Assembly (NCBI RefSeq): GCF_001865245.1
Contig: NZ_MKXB01000196.1
Span: forward strand, 1-44,074
Source: Streptomyces sp. CC53
GTDB taxonomy: Bacteria; Actinomycetota; Actinomycetes; Streptomycetales; Streptomycetaceae
DNA: 44,074 nt
Direction: 5' to 3'
How positions within the stretch are numbered: position 1 is the first letter of the stretch; each line of letters begins with the position of its first letter. The notes below the pieces were generated by a model, which saw only the letters and a list, made by a program, of their open reading frames with translations, was not told where the DNA came from and made no database searches. This document shows positions 1 through 7,160 of this stretch, piece by piece. The translations under genes and the position numbers were made by a program.

Positions 1-35
1 GGGGGTGGTGAGGCGGCGTACGACAGAACAGACGC

Positions 36-95
36 CGGGCCTTCGGGCTTTCGGGCTTTCGGGCTTTCGGGCTTTCGGGCTTTCGGGCTTTCGGG
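36..95. repeat. Tandem 8-bp repeat (CGGGCTTT)n
   Basis: Seven head-to-tail copies of an octamer are visible. The first reads CGGGCCTT and the next six read CGGGCTTT exactly, followed by a partial CGGG. The block lies about 140 bp beyond the stop of the LacI-type gene, outside any convincing gene. An open frame crosses it on the plus strand but encodes only low-complexity Arg/Gly-rich sequence. Such arrays typically change copy number by replication slippage. Confidence 0.9.
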
Positions 96-233
96 GCAGG
101 GTGGTGAGCGGCGGGGCCGGGTGGAGGCGCCTGCGGCGGGCCGGGACCGGGGTCGCCGGTCGGGGGAAGCCCGGCGCGAGGAGGACCGTCGTCGCCCGGA
201 GGCACGCGGGGTGCGGGTGCCCGGGCCGCGGCG

Positions 234-1256
234 CTAGCGGTTGCCGGGGGTGCGGCGCGGTGGGGCGGTGGTCTCCCGGAGGACGAGGCTGACGGGCATC
301 TCCCGGTACGCGGGTTGGGGGGCGTCCGGGTCCTCCAGCTGCCGCAGCAGCAGTCGGGCCGCCTCCGCGCCCTGCTCCGCGACCGGCTGGGCGACCGTGG
401 TCAGTCCTGCGACCTCGGCCAGTTCGTGGTCGTCGAAGCCGACCACCGACACGTCGTCCGGCGCCTTCAGCCGGTGCATGCGCAGCGCGCGCAGGGCGCC
501 CATGGCCATCTCGTCGGACTGGGCGAACACGGCGGTCGGCGGACGCACCGCCGCGAGCAGTTCCGTCATGGCGCGCTCACCGCCCTTGACGGTGAAGTCG
601 CCGTCCACCTCCAGCGCCGGATCGTGGTCGGCCCTGGCCTCGGCGAGCACGTCCAGGTAGGCGCGGCGGCGCTCGCCCGGCGTCGTCCACCGCTGCGGGC
701 CGCTGGATCCGGAGATCATGCCGATCCTGCGGTGGCCGAGGTTCACCAGGTGCCGTACGGCGAGGGTGGCACCGGCCCGGTCGTCGATGCCGACGGCGGT
801 GAAGCCCGGCCGGGGCCCGCCCACGGTGACGGCGAGCGGCACGCCCAGGGAGCGCAGCGCCGCCGCCTCCTCCTCGTCGGGGATGAGCAGGCACAGCACC
901 GCGTCGACGCGTTTGCGGGCCGGCATGCGGGTGAAGAAGCGCTTCCTGGCCTCGGCGGAGCCGAGGTTGTACAGCAGCACGTCGTAGCCGGCGTCACTCA
1001 GCACCTGCTCGGCGCCGTCGAGGACCCTGCCGAAGAACCAGCGCCCCACGTAGGGGGCGACGACGCCGATGGTGGACGTGCGGCCACTGGCCAGAGCGGC
1101 CGCGGAGCGGGAGGCGGTGTAGCCGAGCGAGGCGGCGACGGCGGTGATCCGCGCCCGTACCTCCTCCGACACGCCGTCCCTGCCCCGCAGGGCGCGCGAC
1201 ACGGTGGACGCCGACACTCCGGCGGCACGTGCGACATCGGTGATGCTGACGGTCAC
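234..1256 (-). CDS. LacI-family transcriptional repressor
   Basis: 340-residue sugar-responsive repressor. Residues 3-50 form the LacI helix-turn-helix, with the typical stretch ITDVARAAGVSASTVSRAL. The rest is a periplasmic-binding-protein-like effector domain (about 60-330), including the ending VVGFDDHELA and VAQPVAEQG typical of the family. The GTG start at 1256 has GGGAGG 7 nt upstream. It is transcribed away from the GH32-like gene at 1508, and two LacI-type operator sequences lie between them (1347-1358, 1414-1425). It therefore probably represses that gene and itself in the absence of its sugar. The ligand cannot be read from the sequence; a fructoside or other glycoside is inferred from the neighbour. 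Confidence 0.93.
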   Translation of the reverse strand: MTVSITDVARAAGVSASTVSRALRGRDGVSEEVRARITAVAASLGYTASRSAAALASGRTSTIGVVAPYVGRWFFGRVLDGAEQVLSDAGYDVLLYNLGSAEARKRFFTRMPARKRVDAVLCLLIPDEEEAAALRSLGVPLAVTVGGPRPGFTAVGIDDRAGATLAVRHLVNLGHRRIGMISGSSGPQRWTTPGERRRAYLDVLAEARADHDPALEVDGDFTVKGGERAMTELLAAVRPPTAVFAQSDEMAMGALRALRMHRLKAPDDVSVVGFDDHELAEVAGLTTVAQPVAEQGAEAARLLLRQLEDPDAPQPAYREMPVSLVLRETTAPPRRTPGNR

Positions 1257-1346
1257 GGCGGGTCCTCCCGGGCAGTTCTCCTCCGCCGTGCGTCACGGTG
1301 GTGTGAGCGGCGGGTGTCCAGACCGTAAACCCGACCTCCCGGTTGC

Positions 1347-1358
1347 GCAAGCGTTTGC
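1347..1358. promoter_or_regulatory. LacI-type operator O1
   Basis: GCAAGCGTTTGC is a 10/12 palindrome matching the central-CG form common to LacI-family operators (GCAAnCGTTTGC type). It lies 91 bp upstream of the repressor start and 150 bp upstream of the GH32-like gene, in a locally AT-richer stretch that looks like a promoter. Binding by the adjacent repressor is inferred. Confidence 0.65.
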
Positions 1359-1413
1359 GTTCATATTTACTTGGCGCGCTTTCAGGGCTGCGCTGAAGAG
1401 CCCGGCACACTAC

Positions 1414-1425
1414 GCAATCGTTTGA
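1414..1425. promoter_or_regulatory. LacI-type operator O2
   Basis: GCAATCGTTTGA repeats the left arm and CGTTTG core of the site at 1347 and lies 82 bp before the GH32-like start. The two sites are 67 bp apart centre to centre, a spacing that would allow DNA looping by a LacI tetramer or separate control of the two divergent promoters. It is less symmetrical than O1. Confidence 0.55.
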
Positions 1426-1507
1426 GTTCCCGGCCGTAGGGCGCGGCTTCCCCGCTCGCACGCCCCGCCGGCGCCCCCCGACATCGCGACACCCGCAGGA
1501 GTGGTCC

Positions 1508-2905
1508 ATGCGCTACGCCCCGCCCGGTCTCTGTGTGAACGACTTCGCGGTCCTCCGCGCCGGGGACGGCACGTACACCGTGCTGCACCTCCAGGGCCCG
1601 TGGACCGAGGACTTCGACCACCTGAGGATGGAGACCTCGTACGGCAGGGCCACCTCGGCGGATCTCGTGCGGTGGGAAGCTCAGGGACCGGCGTTCGGCA
1701 CCGGCCTGCCGGGCCGCTTCGACCAGCGGGCCGTGTGGACCATGCACCCCTTCCGCCACGGCGACGGGATGGCGATGCTCTACACCGGAATGGGGGGCCT
1801 GACCCCCGGCGGCTGGCCGCTCCAGGCGGTGGGCCTGGCGTACTCGGACCGTCTCGACGGCACCGGGTGGCGGCGGCACGGCACGGGGCCGGTCGTCGAA
1901 GCGGACCCGCGCTGGTACCGCACCGGTGAACACATGGGCTGGCGCGACCCGTTCGTGGTGCGCAACGACGACGACACCGCCTGGGCCATGGTGGTCTGCG
2001 CAAGCGACGCCTCCCTGCCGGTGGACCGCGGCGGCTGCGTCGGGCTGGCGACCTCCACGGACCTGGAGCACTGGGAGGTGCACCCGCCGCTGATCTCACC
2101 GGGCGACGTCGACGAGCTGGAGTGCCCGGTGCTCGAACGGCTGGACGACGGGTCGTGGCTGCTGCTCGGCTCCATAGGCGCCACCCGCGGCTTCGAGGCG
2201 TGGACGGCGCCCCGGCTGGAGGGCCCGTGGCGGCGCCGCGGGCAGCTCGGCCCGTCCGGCGCGTACGCACCCCGGGTGGTCGCCGCCCCCGACGGCTCCC
2301 GCGTCGTCCTGCACACCACTCCGCGGAGGGTCGGCCTCACCGACGCCGGCGCCCCCTGCCGCGGCATGCTCGCGCAACCCAAGCTGCTCGTCACGCCCGC
2401 CGAAGCCCCGCCGTACCTGGCCTGGTGGCCGGGGCTCGACCGGTGGCTCGGGGCGACGCCCACCGGCACGGGAGAGCCCGGCGCGGAGGAAGCCGGCGGG
2501 GCGGAGCTCCTCCACGCCGTCGGCGACGTGGCGGTCGCGGGGCCGGTCGACGTCGTCCTGCGGCGGCATCCGACCGGCGCCGGTGCCGAGCCGGCGCTCA
2601 CCGTGTCGTACGACGGCGCGGCGGAGCTGCGGATCAGCGGCCCGGGGGGCGCCGTGCTCGCCCGGACCTCCCTCGGCACGCCGGCCGGGTCACTGCGCGT
2701 CCTGACCGTCGGCGAGTACGTCGAGGTGTACGCGGACGGGGTGTTCGTGCTGACCGCGCTCAGCTACTCCGGCCGCCCGGTGGCGTGGACGGCCGCCGCG
2801 GAGGGCGGTGTGCACCGGGTGCCGGTGCGGCCGGTCCGGCTGCCGGACCCGGCGCGGGACGACGCGTCGGCCGTGTGGCCCGGTCCCGCCGTGCCGGTCG
2901 CGTAG
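1508..2905 (+). CDS. GH32-like glycoside hydrolase (clan GH-J, probable fructosidase)
   Basis: 465 residues, no signal peptide, so probably cytoplasmic. The five-bladed propeller motifs of GH32 are recognisable. There is an N-terminal VNDF in place of WMNDPNG, giving candidate nucleophile Asp12; a WRDPF block with Arg146-Asp147 (transition-state stabiliser); and ELECPVL with candidate acid/base Glu205. The C-terminal part (about 350-465) looks like the beta-sandwich of GH32 and carries EYVEVYADGVFVLT. The ATG at 1508 follows GGAGTGG. The divergent LacI repressor and operators suggest sugar induction. The degenerate first motif, lacking PNG, is unusual and means the substrate should not be assumed to be sucrose or levan. 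Confidence 0.8.
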   Translation: MRYAPPGLCVNDFAVLRAGDGTYTVLHLQGPWTEDFDHLRMETSYGRATSADLVRWEAQGPAFGTGLPGRFDQRAVWTMHPFRHGDGMAMLYTGMGGLTPGGWPLQAVGLAYSDRLDGTGWRRHGTGPVVEADPRWYRTGEHMGWRDPFVVRNDDDTAWAMVVCASDASLPVDRGGCVGLATSTDLEHWEVHPPLISPGDVDELECPVLERLDDGSWLLLGSIGATRGFEAWTAPRLEGPWRRRGQLGPSGAYAPRVVAAPDGSRVVLHTTPRRVGLTDAGAPCRGMLAQPKLLVTPAEAPPYLAWWPGLDRWLGATPTGTGEPGAEEAGGAELLHAVGDVAVAGPVDVVLRRHPTGAGAEPALTVSYDGAAELRISGPGGAVLARTSLGTPAGSLRVLTVGEYVEVYADGVFVLTALSYSGRPVAWTAAAEGGVHRVPVRPVRLPDPARDDASAVWPGPAVPVA

Positions 2906-2971
2906 CGGGCCGTGCCGGCCGCCGCTCCGGCGCGACGTTCCGCAGGCCCCGGCCGAGGCTCCACCGCAGGG

Positions 2972-3035
2972 CCCGCCGCGGTCGTGGGCACTCCCCCGTC
3001 ACCCCCGGCCCCTCCGGGACGGGGGCCGCGGCGGG
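2972..3035. terminator. Bidirectional hairpin between convergent genes
   Basis: Nested inverted repeats: outer arms CCCGCCGCGG (2972-2981) and CCGCGGCGGG (3026-3035), inner arms CCCCCGTC (2993-3000) and GACGGGGG (3018-3025). It sits between the ends of the GH32-like gene and the convergent DoxX gene, where a shared terminator is expected. There is no U-tract, as is usual in streptomycetes. Confidence 0.65.
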
Positions 3036-3044
3036 GGCGAGGAC

Positions 3045-3563
3045 TCAGGGGCGCGTCGCCGCCTCCAGCATCGTGTGCCGGGACAGCCGTGCGTCCACGG
3101 ACCACGGGCCCGCCCCCACGGCGAGCAGGAACGCGCTGCCGCACAGCAGCGCCAGGTCCGTGCGGGCCGCGTGGGCGAAGTCCCACCAGCCCGCCATGTC
3201 GGTGAACAGCGGGGCGCCGCCCCAGAGGATCGGCACCTTCGTGACGAGGAGGGCCCCCGTCATGTTGACGACCATGGGGGCCGCGGCGAGCCGGGTGAGC
3301 AGTCCGGCCAGCAGCAGTCCGCAGACGACCTCCAGCGTGCCGTCGACGTAGCCGAGGAAGCCCGGCACGGGGAGGCCGGCCCGGTCGAAGCGGCCCGCGC
3401 CCAGCTCTCCGGGGCGGACGAACTTCAGCAAGCCCTCGCAGACGAACACGGCGCCCGCGGACAACCGGACGAGGAGCACCGCGCCCGGCGCCTCCGTGTG
3501 CAGCAGGTGCGTGCGGCGGGACACGGCCGCCGAGGGCCTCGTCAGCGTCCAGGGAGCAGTCAT
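3045..3563 (-). CDS. DoxX-family membrane protein
   Basis: 172 residues with four predicted membrane segments: about 35-53, 75-95, 97-115 and 135-153. The order, and the short glycine-rich first segment followed by KFVRPGELGAGRF, are characteristic of DoxX/DoxD-like proteins. Some members work with thiol or sulfur redox systems; the precise role here is unknown. The ATG at 3563 has only a weak ribosome site. Two candidate OsdR/DevR boxes lie 84-116 bp upstream (3647-3679), suggesting it belongs to the dormancy island to its right rather than to the sugar genes to its left. Confidence 0.82.
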   Translation of the reverse strand: MTAPWTLTRPSAAVSRRTHLLHTEAPGAVLLVRLSAGAVFVCEGLLKFVRPGELGAGRFDRAGLPVPGFLGYVDGTLEVVCGLLLAGLLTRLAAAPMVVNMTGALLVTKVPILWGGAPLFTDMAGWWDFAHAARTDLALLCGSAFLLAVGAGPWSVDARLSRHTMLEAATRP

Positions 3564-3646
3564 GGCGGGGCACGTCCTTCACACTCGGCTCTGTCCTGCG
3601 TCCCCGCCATCCTGCGCGCCCGTGCCGGTCGGCAGAACGGCACATC

Positions 3647-3679
3647 GGGCCGTTCCCACCTACGGGGGACGCCGGGACC
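3647..3679. promoter_or_regulatory. Pair of candidate OsdR/DevR boxes
   Basis: GGGCCGTTCCCACC (3647-3660) and GGGACGCCGGGACC (3666-3679) match the island-wide 14-mer GGGMCGNNCGGNCC at 12 and 13 positions. Their starts are 19 bp apart, nearly two helical turns, like the paired boxes known in DosR promoters. They lie in the 320-bp space between the divergent DoxX (start 3563) and CBS-BON (start 3884) genes, closer to DoxX. Nothing else definite is seen in this gap. Confidence 0.5.
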
Positions 3680-3883
3680 GTCTCCCCGCAGTGCTCCGTC
3701 CGGCACGGGACGCCGCGGTGCGGAGGGACCCCCGGCCCGCCCCGGCGGCCCACAGGCCCTGGGACGCGCCGGGGCCGCGGCGGCAGTCTGGACGCAGGAG
3801 GATTCCGCGAGGGCGGACCGCGGCCGGACCGGGCACCCGGACGGCAGCGGGGCCGGCCGGGACGCAAGCAGGAGGTGGACGCG

Positions 3884-4519
3884 ATGCTCGCTGCACCGCG
3901 CACTGTGAGCGACGTGATGACGCACACGGCGATCGCCGTCGGGCGGCGCGCTTCGTACAAGGAGATCGTGGCGCTCATGGAGCAGTGGCAGGTCAGTGCC
4001 CTGCCCGTGCTGGAGGGCGAGGGGCGGGTGATCGGCGTCGTCTCCGAGGCCGACCTGCTGCCGAAGGAGGAGTTCCGGGACGACGCCGGGTCCCTCGCCG
4101 GTGGTGGGTCCCTCACGGACGCTGCCAAGGCCGAGGCGGTGTACGCCGAGGACCTGATGTCCGCCCCGGCGGTCACCGTGCACGCCGACGCGACCCTGGC
4201 CGAGGCGGCGCGGATCATGGCACGGCGGCAGGTGAAGCGACTGCCGGTGGTCGACGGCGTCGGACTCCTGGAAGGCGTGGTGAGCCGCAGCGACCTGCTG
4301 AAGGTGTTCCTGCGCCCCGACGAGGAGATCGCCGAGGAGATCCGCACGTCGGTGCTGCCCGAGGTGCCGGGGGCGGCGGGCACGGGCGTGACCGTGCAGG
4401 ACGGCGTGGCCACGCTCTCCGGACCGCTGCACGACCGCGCGCTCGTGCCGCTGTTGGCGCGGGCGGTGCGCGCCGTGGAGGGAGTCGTGGACATCCGGCT
4501 CGACCTGGCAGGCGGCTGA
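3884..4519 (+). CDS. CBS-pair and BON-domain protein
   Basis: 211-residue soluble protein with two CBS motifs (about 8-62 and 86-140; DVMTHTAIAV...VVSEADLLPK and DLMSAPAVTV...VVSRSDLLKV) followed by a BON domain (about 145-208, ending VEGVVDIRLDL). CBS pairs bind adenine nucleotides and act as energy sensors. BON domains often contact membranes or partner proteins. It is one of three paralogues here (also 12630 and 14283). The ATG at 3884 has AGGAGG 8 nt upstream; the in-frame GTG at 3875 overlaps that ribosome site and is unlikely. CBS proteins such as hypoxic response protein 1 are known members of the mycobacterial DosR regulon. Confidence 0.9.
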   Translation: MLAAPRTVSDVMTHTAIAVGRRASYKEIVALMEQWQVSALPVLEGEGRVIGVVSEADLLPKEEFRDDAGSLAGGGSLTDAAKAEAVYAEDLMSAPAVTVHADATLAEAARIMARRQVKRLPVVDGVGLLEGVVSRSDLLKVFLRPDEEIAEEIRTSVLPEVPGAAGTGVTVQDGVATLSGPLHDRALVPLLARAVRAVEGVVDIRLDLAGG

Positions 4520-4528
4520 CGGCAGGGA

Positions 4529-4574
4529 GGCCGCCGGGTGGCCGCTCGACCACTCGGGCGGCCACGCGGCGGCC
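4529..4574. terminator. Hairpin after CBS-BON gene
   Basis: Arms at 4529-4545 and 4558-4574 pair at 16 of 17 positions around a 12-nt loop, starting 9 nt after the stop codon of the CBS-BON gene. This is a strong GC-rich stem without a U-tract. Confidence 0.7.
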
Positions 4575-4658
4575 GGGCGTGGACGGGTGGGCCGGGACAC
4601 GGCCGCGTGCACCACACCCCGCCTTCACCGCCACCGCCACGCGCCTTCACGACCTGAG

Positions 4659-4682
4659 CGCCGCGGCCTCCCGGCCGCGGCG
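4659..4682. terminator. Hairpin downstream of DUF1918 gene
   Basis: CGCCGCGGCC, TCCC loop, GGCCGCGGCG: a perfect 10-bp stem about 35 nt beyond the end of the minus-strand DUF1918 gene. Together with 4529-4574 it separates the two convergent transcripts. Confidence 0.65.
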
Positions 4683-4717
4683 TTGCGTACCGGGTGAGGC
4701 ACCGGGCCGGCGGCGGC

Positions 4718-4957
4718 TCAGCCGGGACGGTGGACGAAGTGGTGGACGTGGGCGTCCGGGCCGGGGAAGAAGAGCGTCACCCGTCCCGTGTCGGACCATC
4801 TGACCTCGAACGGGGGTGTGCCGTCGGCATGGCGTACGGCGACCACCTCGCCGTCGCGGCGGGGCACCCCCAGGACCGGGCCGTCCACGACGATCCGGTC
4901 CCCGGGCGCCGCGTGCATGGCTCCGCCGTGTTCCCGTTCGTGTGCGTGCGCGTTCAT
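4718..4957 (-). CDS. DUF1918 domain protein
   Basis: 79-residue protein. The core, GDRIVVDGPVLGVPRRDGEV through VRWSDTGRVTLFFPGPDAHV, is the compact SH3-like DUF1918 fold found in actinobacteria; its biochemical role is unknown. The histidine-rich first 20 residues (HAHEREHGG) might bind metal, but this is speculation. The ATG at 4957 was chosen because GGAG lies 8 nt upstream; an internal ATG at 4918 has a ribosome site only 2 nt away. It follows the universal stress protein ending at 5011 by 53 nt and is probably the last gene of that three-gene operon (6957 to 4718). Confidence 0.8.
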   Translation of the reverse strand: MNAHAHEREHGGAMHAAPGDRIVVDGPVLGVPRRDGEVVAVRHADGTPPFEVRWSDTGRVTLFFPGPDAHVHHFVHRPG

Positions 4958-5010
4958 CGGCGTCTCCACTCGTGGGTGTCTCGTGGGTGTCCCGGGCCGC
5001 CTCGTGGGCA

Positions 5011-5967
5011 TCAGCCCGCCGGCTCCGGCACGGTCACGACCGGGCACTCGGCCCGCTGGAGCAGTCCGTGGACGACCGAGCCGAGCCGCATGCCGGTGTA
5101 GCCGCCGTGCCCGCGCCGCCCGACGACGACCGCCAACGCGTCATGGGAGGCGAGCGCCAGCTCCTCGACCGGGTGGCCCCGCAGGACGTGACCGGTGAAC
5201 GGCACCCCCGGGTACTTCTCCGGCCAGCCCGCGACGGCCGAGGCCAGCAGGCGGTGCCGCTCCCCGGCCGCCGCCGCCTCGTCGCCCGCGGGCCCTCCCA
5301 CGAGGGCGCCCAGGTTCTCCGGCAGCAGGTCGCCCAGCGGCACGCGCGGGTGCGGCCACACCCAGACGGCCCGCACGGACGCGCCGAGCAGCTGCGCCTC
5401 CTCCAGGGCGAACGCCAGCGCGGCCCTGGACGGCTCACTCCCGTCGATACCGACGACCAGGTGGGCGGGGCCCCGCGGCGTGCGCGGCTCGTCGGCCACC
5501 ACGGCGACGGGGCAGGAGGCCCGCGCGCTCACCGGCACCGTCACGGAACTGGAGCTGAACAGCTCCGCCGAGCGGCCGAGCCTCCGCGACCCCAGGACGA
5601 TCACCAGTGCCCGGTGCGAGCAGCCGCACAGGACGGCCGCGGGTCCTCCGTCGAGGAGTTCCGTGGTGACGGGGAGCCCGCCGTGGGCGGCGGCCACCCA
5701 GGCGGACTCGTCGGCGAGCACCTCCGCGCCTTCCGTGCGCAGCGCCGCCCGGTGCGCCGAGTCCGCCACCCGGTGCCGGCGGCTGCCGTGCGGCAGGTCG
5801 TGCAGCACCGGCACGGTGAGGACCAGGTGCAGCGGGACGCCCCGGCGGGCGGCCTCGTCGGCCGCCCAGCCCACCGCGGGCCTGGACCCGCCGCGCGGGT
5901 CCACTCCGACGACGATCACGGGTGCTTCCCTGCGCTCGTGCTCATGGGGTCCTCGCGGTGCCGTCAT
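5011..5967 (-). CDS. Universal stress protein, tandem UspA domains
   Basis: 318 residues with two Usp domains (about 16-150 and 160-315). Domain 2 has the ATP-binding signature: LVVGIDGSEPS at its start and VVVGRRGHGGYTGMRLGSVVHGLLQ near its end (G2xG9xGS/T type). Domain 1 begins VIVVGVDPRGGSRP and has a less regular loop (VLGSRRLGRSAELFSSS). The ATG at 5967 has GGGAGGAG upstream. It starts 6 nt after the stop of the Usp gene at 5974-6957, so the two are co-transcribed. Two-domain Usps of this kind are classic DosR-regulon products in mycobacteria and are thought to bind ATP and help growth arrest under hypoxia. Confidence 0.92.
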   Translation of the reverse strand: MTAPRGPHEHERREAPVIVVGVDPRGGSRPAVGWAADEAARRGVPLHLVLTVPVLHDLPHGSRRHRVADSAHRAALRTEGAEVLADESAWVAAAHGGLPVTTELLDGGPAAVLCGCSHRALVIVLGSRRLGRSAELFSSSSVTVPVSARASCPVAVVADEPRTPRGPAHLVVGIDGSEPSRAALAFALEEAQLLGASVRAVWVWPHPRVPLGDLLPENLGALVGGPAGDEAAAAGERHRLLASAVAGWPEKYPGVPFTGHVLRGHPVEELALASHDALAVVVGRRGHGGYTGMRLGSVVHGLLQRAECPVVTVPEPAG

Positions 5968-5973
5968 CGTTGC

Positions 5974-6957
5974 TCACTCCTCCCCCTCCCGTGGCGTGGC
6001 GCCGGCCGTGCCGCCCACCGCCTCACCCGGTGTCCCCTCCTCCGTGTCGGCGGAGGCGCGGGGCACGATCGCGACGGGGCAGTGGGCGTGGTGCAGTACC
6101 GCGTGCGTGACGTGTCCGAGGGACCGGCCGATCCCGAAGGGCGGCCGGTGCGCCCCCAGGACCAGCAGGCCGGCGTGGTGGGAGGCTTCGACGAGGAGTC
6201 CGGGGACGGAGCGCGATCCCTCCACCTCGGTGGTCACGGTCAGGCCGGGGAACTCGGCGCGGAGCGTCTCGGCGAGGCGTCCGGTCTCGCGGACCCGGTC
6301 CCTGGCGACTCCGTCGATGTCGTCGAGGAGGACGGCCGCCGTTCCGACGTGGGCGAGGGGCGCCCAGACCGTGAGCAGCCGCAGTTCCGCCTTGCGTGCC
6401 TCGGCTTCGCGGGCCGCGTAGCGGGCCCACGGGAGGTCGTCCGAGCCGCGCACGGCGGCGACGACGGCGCCGTCGCCCGGCCGTTCGTCGCCGCCGCGCA
6501 CGACGATGACGGGCACCTTGGCGCGTGCGGCGACACCGAGTCCGACGGAGCCGAGCAGCAGGGCGCCGAACCCGCCGAGGCCCCGGCTGCCGACGACGAT
6601 GGTGCCGTCCGCGCCCGCCGCCTCCCGCAGGGCCGTGACGGCCTCGCGGGAGCTGTACTCCTTGGTGACGGCCAGGTCCGGGAAGCGTTCCTCGACCAGT
6701 TCGGCGGTCTCGGCGAGGAGGTCGCGGCCGGCTTCCCGCGCCTTCTCGATGGTCTCGACGGACGCGTAGAGGGCGCGGTTGTCGGTACCCGACGCGTGAA
6801 CGAGATGCAGGGGCCGGCGGCGCCGGTCGGCCTCGGCCGCTGCCCACAGGGCTGCGGAGCGGGCCTGCACGGAGCCGTCGACGCCCGCGACGACGGGCCC
6901 GAGGTCGCCGGCACCGACGGCCGGTGCGGCCGGTCCCTGGGTGGTGTCGTGGTTCAT
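5974..6957 (-). CDS. Universal stress protein, tandem UspA domains
   Basis: 327 residues. Usp domain 1 spans about 18-160 (PVVAGVDGSVQAR; VGSRGLGGFGALLLGSVGLGV) and domain 2 about 170-310 (VLGAHRPPFGIGRSLGHVTHAVLHH). Both the GxxG and GS elements of the nucleotide loop are present in domain 1. The ATG at 6957 was chosen for the GGAGGAG ribosome site just upstream; the frame is open further upstream, but that extension is low-complexity Arg/Pro sequence. It heads the Usp-Usp-DUF1918 operon and is divergent from the nicotinate phosphoribosyltransferase gene. A candidate OsdR box (7069-7082) lies between them. Confidence 0.92.
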   Translation of the reverse strand: MNHDTTQGPAAPAVGAGDLGPVVAGVDGSVQARSAALWAAAEADRRRRPLHLVHASGTDNRALYASVETIEKAREAGRDLLAETAELVEERFPDLAVTKEYSSREAVTALREAAGADGTIVVGSRGLGGFGALLLGSVGLGVAARAKVPVIVVRGGDERPGDGAVVAAVRGSDDLPWARYAAREAEARKAELRLLTVWAPLAHVGTAAVLLDDIDGVARDRVRETGRLAETLRAEFPGLTVTTEVEGSRSVPGLLVEASHHAGLLVLGAHRPPFGIGRSLGHVTHAVLHHAHCPVAIVPRASADTEEGTPGEAVGGTAGATPREGEE

Positions 6958-7068
6958 GGCTCCTCCTGAGGGGCTGGGGCCGGTCGTCCGGCCGCGCGGT
7001 GTCCGCGCTGTGCCACCACGCTCGCACCGCGGGCGGCGGGCCGGCAGGGGCCCGCGGGGCAGCGTCAC

Positions 7069-7082
7069 GGGCCGAACGTCCC
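7069..7082. promoter_or_regulatory. Candidate OsdR/DevR box
   Basis: GGGCCGAACGTCCC. The outer GGG/CCC and inner CG/CG symmetry resemble the mycobacterial DosR core GGGACTnnAGTCCC. It is 112 bp from the Usp start (6957) and 79 bp from the pncB start (7161), so it could serve both divergent genes. Confidence 0.6.
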
Positions 7083-7160
7083 TGCCGGGTGCCGGGTACC
7101 CGTTCCATGCTGGAGAGTGCCTGCCCTTCGCGGGGCGGGGCCGGAAGGACGGTGCCGACC

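Noticed and set aside
5..292. Plus-strand open frame across the octamer repeat
   Set aside because: Encodes repetitive FRAFGLSG-like and Arg/Gly-rich sequence, has no homology I recognise, and overlaps the end of the LacI gene. Treated as non-coding.
2764..4650. Long open frames antisense to DoxX and CBS-BON
   Set aside because: They are shadows produced by extreme GC3 bias: rich in Arg, Pro, Gly and Ala, no domain, and in conflict with well-supported genes.
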